Assembly (NCBI GenBank): GCA_001780275.1
Contig: MFGB01000014.1
Location: 1-41,274, forward strand
Direction: 5' to 3'
From: Candidatus Falkowbacteria bacterium RIFOXYA2_FULL_47_19
Lineage (GTDB): Bacteria > Patescibacteriota > Patescibacteriia > Patescibacteriales > UBA12075
DNA: 41,274 nt
Numbering within the stretch: the first letter of the stretch is position 1; each line of letters opens with the position of its first letter. Made by a program: the position numbers and the translations under genes. The notes beneath the pieces were generated by a model. The model had not been told where the DNA came from and searched no databases. It saw only the letters and a list, made by a program, of their open reading frames with translations. Shown here piece by piece: positions 38,564 through 41,274 of the stretch.

Positions 38564-39796
38564 ATGTCCCTTACGAAACTGAACCGTGCGTTAGCGGAAG
38601 AGATCCGTAATCTAGAATCCCAAGGCCGCAAAAAGCCGCCGGAACGAGTGATTGTGGCCGTCAAAAAACCAGCTTTAGACAGGGGTCCCCGTTTTTATCT
38701 TTACGGCGCCGGAAAAAAGGGATTCATCTGCATGAATTCCAATTCCTACTTAGGACTAGGATTATGCAATGAACTGATACGCGGCGAAGAAACCGCTGGC
38801 CGGAAGTTCGGCGTCGGACCCGGCGCGGTCCGGTTTATAAGCGGCACGTTTAGACCCCATGTCGACCTCGAGAACCGGTTGGCCGATTTTCACGATCGGG
38901 ACGCAGCGATAATCATGGGATCCGCTTACAGCGCCAGTCTGGGAGTTCTGTCCCAGCTTATCACTGAAAGTACCCTGATCATAAGCGATGAGCTCAACCA
39001 CAACTGTATAATAAACGCCATGCGCCTGGCCCGTCCGATCGGCAAGATGATATACCCGCACAACAATACCGCGGACCTTGAAAAAAAACTCAATGAGGCT
39101 ATAGAACAACCGAGGGTCAAGCGCGTGATCATAGTTACGGACGGCATATTCAGCATGCGCGGCGACTGCGCCCCTCTGGCGAAAATAAAATTCTTAAGCG
39201 AGGAATACGGGACGTGCTTTCCGGAAGGCGTTATCACCGTCATGGATGATTCCCACGGCGTCGGCGCTTTCGGGAAAACCGGCCGCGGAACGGAAGAACA
39301 TACCGGCGCCCGAGCCGATATTCTTATCGGCACGCTCGGCAAAGCTTTCGGCGTTAACGGCGGATACGCGGCCGCTTCCGAAGAGGTTATCGAATACCTG
39401 CGCAATACGGCGCCTATGTATATTTTTTCTAATCCCATAAGTCCGGGGGAAGCGGCGGCCGCTTTGGCCGCGATCGACCTGGTCGATAGCCATTTAGGCC
39501 GTGAACTTCTAACTGGATTGCGGGAAAAAACGCGGCTCTTCCGCGAAGGCCTTAAAGACGCGGGGTTCGAAACTTTCGAAGGCGATCACCCGGTCGTTCC
39601 GCTCCTTACGCGGAATACGGATCTGGCTCACAGCATAAGCAAGCATCTTTTCGAACACGGAGTTCTGGCCTCGCCAATCGTTTATCCGGTCGTACCCAGG
39701 GGAGAGGAAGAGATCCGCTTCCAGGTCTCGGCGGCCCATACCGAAAAAGATCTCCGGATGGTGCTTAAGGCCTTACGGTCATTTAAAGGTCAATAA
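38564..39796 (+). CDS. kbl: Glycine C-acetyltransferase (2-amino-3-ketobutyrate CoA ligase)
   Basis: This 410-residue PLP enzyme of the alpha-oxoamine synthase family shows CMNSNSYLGLGL near the start, VRFISGTFRPHVDLENRLADF, MDDSHGVGAFGKTGRGTEEH (PLP-binding Asp and His) and LIGTLGKAFGVNGGY with the PLP lysine. With CoA it splits 2-amino-3-ketobutyrate to glycine and acetyl-CoA. The start directly abuts the threonine dehydrogenase stop, with GGAGG seven bases before ATG inside the upstream gene. Neighbour and motif support the name over 8-amino-7-oxononanoate synthase, a close relative. Confidence 0.93.
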   Translation: MSLTKLNRALAEEIRNLESQGRKKPPERVIVAVKKPALDRGPRFYLYGAGKKGFICMNSNSYLGLGLCNELIRGEETAGRKFGVGPGAVRFISGTFRPHVDLENRLADFHDRDAAIIMGSAYSASLGVLSQLITESTLIISDELNHNCIINAMRLARPIGKMIYPHNNTADLEKKLNEAIEQPRVKRVIIVTDGIFSMRGDCAPLAKIKFLSEEYGTCFPEGVITVMDDSHGVGAFGKTGRGTEEHTGARADILIGTLGKAFGVNGGYAAASEEVIEYLRNTAPMYIFSNPISPGEAAAALAAIDLVDSHLGRELLTGLREKTRLFREGLKDAGFETFEGDHPVVPLLTRNTDLAHSISKHLFEHGVLASPIVYPVVPRGEEEIRFQVSAAHTEKDLRMVLKALRSFKGQ

Positions 39797-39804
39797 AAAA
39801 AAAT

Positions 39805-39835
39805 AACCGGCGCTGTTTCCAAGCGGCGGTTTTTT
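39805..39835. terminator. Bidirectional terminator after kbl
   Basis: AACCG and CGCT on the left (39805-39814) pair with AGCG and CGGTT on the right (39822-39831) with a G-G mismatch. A long A run before and T run after give terminators in both directions, for kbl and for the convergent 7TM-PAS gene. Confidence 0.85.
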
Positions 39836-39852
39836 ATATCTCGCGGAGGCCT

Positions 39853-41040
39853 TCAAACGTTATTCCCGGCCTGCAATTTTTCTATTTCCTTCTTGAGCTC
39901 GATCATCTTTAACTCGCGATTAACGGCGACTTTCTGGAATCTTTCCAATTCTCCGATCTTTTCCCGAAGCTCCCGGTTTAAAAGTTCCGTATTTTTTTGC
40001 GATGCCGCTAATTGGGAGATGTCGTTTAAAACCACGATCCGCCCGATCACTTTTTCTTTCGCGGTCAAAAAAGAGGTAGAGAACAGAACCGGTATCGGCT
40101 CCGGACGGCTGCATTTTAGGCTGATTTGCCGGTTTTTTATGTTTCCGCCCCCCGCCTCGGCCGGATCGGGAATAAAATATTTTTTGTCTATAAAATCATA
40201 TATATTTTTTCCGACTACTTCCCCCAGGGAACAATCACACAATTTCAGGGCGGAGTCGTTGAGGTTTACTATATTGTCTTTGCCGTCAAGCAGAATAAGC
40301 GCTTCGGCCATGATAGATATAACCTTATCGGAATAAGCGGAAAAAGAAACGGTTAAAAGTTTAAACCTGGTTACCGCGTAAAAAATCCCAAAAGCCCAAA
40401 TGAGGGAAGTGATGTTGGCGACCTGGGGAATGCTTATTTTAAAAAGGGGAAAAATAACATTTGTGACTGTTCCGATCAGATAAACAATCACGGTCGGAAT
40501 TAAGATCCAAAGTATCTGTGTCCGGCGGCCGAAATCGGATGTGCGCCGATACGCCTGAATCAGCAAAACGACGGAGATCGTAATAAATACTGCGTACTGG
40601 AAAAAATAAAAATAGACGTAAAAAGATTTCATCCAGACAAAATCCCAGCCATAGAGCCGTTTTACCGGGGTCATCATGTTATTGACCCAGGTCTGGTAGG
40701 TGAAAACGGCCGGAAATACGATCAGAAAAAAATAAAAAAGAGGATTTTTCAATGTCCGGCTTTTCTTATTGACAAAAACAAGCGTGAACAATAAAATACA
40801 GCTGGTAACGGTATAGGGAGTAAAGGTAAAAATCTTCATGACCAAATCGGCCGCCGGTTCCGAGGTTTGCGGATGATGAAAAACGGAAAAACCAATGCTC
40901 CACGAGGCCAGGCAAAAGGTAAAAAGCGCGCACGCCCAATTTAAGGATGACCGGGGCGATTTATATACCACATAAACGGTCAAAAACAGATAAACGACAA
41001 AAGTCAAAAAATGAAGATAAGATAATATATAAATACTCAT
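39853..41040 (-). CDS. 7TM sensor plus PAS domain protein without kinase domain
   Basis: This 395-residue protein has an N-terminal membrane part of about seven helices (residues 1-230) like the histidine-kinase N-terminal 7TM domain, then a PAS domain (about 238-350: KVISIMAEALILLDGKDNIV, NLNDSALKLCDCSLGEVVGK) and a C-terminal coiled coil (about 350-392: ELLNRELREKIGELERFQK). The coil ends in a stop codon, and no H-box or ATP-binding domain follows. It may signal through a partner or be a broken kinase. Terminators on both sides and a TTCATA/TATAAT promoter show it is expressed alone. Confidence 0.85.
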   Translation of the reverse strand: MSIYILSYLHFLTFVVYLFLTVYVVYKSPRSSLNWACALFTFCLASWSIGFSVFHHPQTSEPAADLVMKIFTFTPYTVTSCILLFTLVFVNKKSRTLKNPLFYFFLIVFPAVFTYQTWVNNMMTPVKRLYGWDFVWMKSFYVYFYFFQYAVFITISVVLLIQAYRRTSDFGRRTQILWILIPTVIVYLIGTVTNVIFPLFKISIPQVANITSLIWAFGIFYAVTRFKLLTVSFSAYSDKVISIMAEALILLDGKDNIVNLNDSALKLCDCSLGEVVGKNIYDFIDKKYFIPDPAEAGGGNIKNRQISLKCSRPEPIPVLFSTSFLTAKEKVIGRIVVLNDISQLAASQKNTELLNRELREKIGELERFQKVAVNRELKMIELKKEIEKLQAGNNV

Positions 41041-41052
41041 ATGTTTAATTAA

Positions 41053-41081
41053 ATTATAGCAGATAACAACATTTTTATGAA
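41053..41081 (-). promoter_or_regulatory. Promoter of the 7TM-PAS gene
   Basis: On the minus strand TTCATA (complement of 41076-41081) and perfect TATAAT (complement of 41053-41058) with a 17-base spacer, 13 bases before ATG. The leader would be very short. Confidence 0.6.
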
Positions 41082-41130
41082 TAAGTCTGATATTTTCACA
41101 AAGCAGTTTGGCTGAAATGTTTTAAAGAAT

Positions 41131-41161
41131 AAAACACAGCGCTTTGGGCGCTGCGTTTTAT
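41131..41161. terminator. Terminator-like hairpin of unclear ownership
   Basis: AAAACACAGCGC (41131-41142) pairs with GCGCTGCGTTTT (41148-41159) with one mismatch, with T runs possible on both strands. No coding gene ends here on either strand, so it probably belongs to a non-coding transcript or to a gene truncated by the rearrangement noted at 41162. Confidence 0.75.
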
Positions 41162-41202
41162 TTGTGGGCCGGGTTGGATTCGAAGGGGCGGAAGCCCCAC
41201 AA
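41162..41202 (-). other. Structured element resembling a tRNA 3' end
   Basis: TTGTGGG (41162-41168) and CCCACAA (41196-41202) are a perfect 7-bp inverted pair, as long as a tRNA acceptor stem. On the minus strand the inside reads CCCCTTCGAATCCAACCCGG, which looks like a T-loop (TTCGAAT) and 3' acceptor side, but the T-stem cannot pair, so no complete tRNA exists. A terminator-like stem follows it. The remaining window (41203-41274) is AT-rich and holds nothing I can name. Confidence 0.4.
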
Positions 41203-41274
41203 CATCATAGTACGCGTATTATTTATCTTAAAATAATCAAAATATTTAAAAAAATAAAAACAACAAACATATTG

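Noticed and set aside
41162..41202. A complete tRNA gene
   Set aside because: The T-stem cannot pair and there is no D-arm or anticodon arm within reach, so only a 3'-end-like fragment can be claimed.
1..41274. Alternative genetic code (TGA as glycine) known from some CPR lineages
   Set aside because: Several well-bounded genes end at TGA, for instance alanine dehydrogenase at 36074, just before its terminator.
1..41274. Insertion sequences, prophage or toxin-antitoxin genes
   Set aside because: No transposase, integrase, phage structural or toxin signature was found in any reading frame; the tail-fibre-like shaft in the adhesins is a single motif in a pilus context.

Overview
The window looks like part of a chromosome of a Candidate Phyla Radiation (Patescibacteria, Parcubacteria-like) bacterium. 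The reasons are the compact type IV pilus (T4P) locus without an outer-membrane secretin, the CPR-style surface proteins with N-terminal anchors, the many short overlapping genes, and AT-rich intergenic spacers built from short-period repeats arranged as hairpins. The lineage is inferred from style; there is no rRNA or other phylogenetic marker here. TGA is used as a stop (for example at 36072-36074), so the standard bacterial code applies and code 25 does not.

Region 1 (232-23755, all minus strand) is a T4P locus. In transcription order it runs pilM, pilN-like, pilO-like, a small unknown membrane protein, pilB, a pilT-like ATPase gene, pilC, two paralogous cysteine-rich adhesin-like genes, a tandem-domain anchored protein, a major pilin candidate with a strong promoter, ribosome binding site and terminator, and a pilin-like protein with no cleavage site. 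Next comes a surface-glycan block: O-antigen ligase/TPR protein, TylF-type methyltransferase, three more methyltransferases, an MBOAT plus SGNH acyltransferase pair, and a zinc-ribbon methyltransferase. The strand closes with the prepilin peptidase and three minor pilins. My reading is an envelope pilus whose subunits, or the surrounding surface glycan, are methylated and acylated by the embedded block.

Region 2 (23912-34851) is mixed housekeeping: an anchored beta-propeller protein, ComF, two methyltransferases, a VIT/CCC1-like transporter, a U32 peptidase-family (TrhP-like) tRNA hydroxylation protein, YwbE, a GIY-YIG protein, a NUDIX hydrolase, an operon of P-loop nucleotide kinase, GT9-like glycosyltransferase and nucleoside-diphosphate kinase, a histidine phosphatase and a GreA-family factor.

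Region 3 (34868-39835) is an amino-acid catabolic island: alanine dehydrogenase, glycine-cleavage T protein, threonine 3-dehydrogenase and glycine C-acetyltransferase. Its three transcription units each have a clear sigma70-like promoter and a rho-independent terminator. Threonine would give glycine plus acetyl-CoA, and alanine would give pyruvate plus ammonia.

Region 4 (39853-41274) holds a 7TM-PAS sensor-like protein without a kinase domain and a structured non-coding end.

The observations I find most worth following are the two adhesin-like proteins, whose ten-cysteine domain resembles the invertebrate short-chain collagen C4-type domain; the glycan block flanked on both sides by long inverted repeats; the degenerate retraction ATPase; and the set of short-period inverted-repeat elements at module joints. 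No gap between genes exceeds 300 bases. No rRNA, complete tRNA, CRISPR array or insertion sequence is visible.
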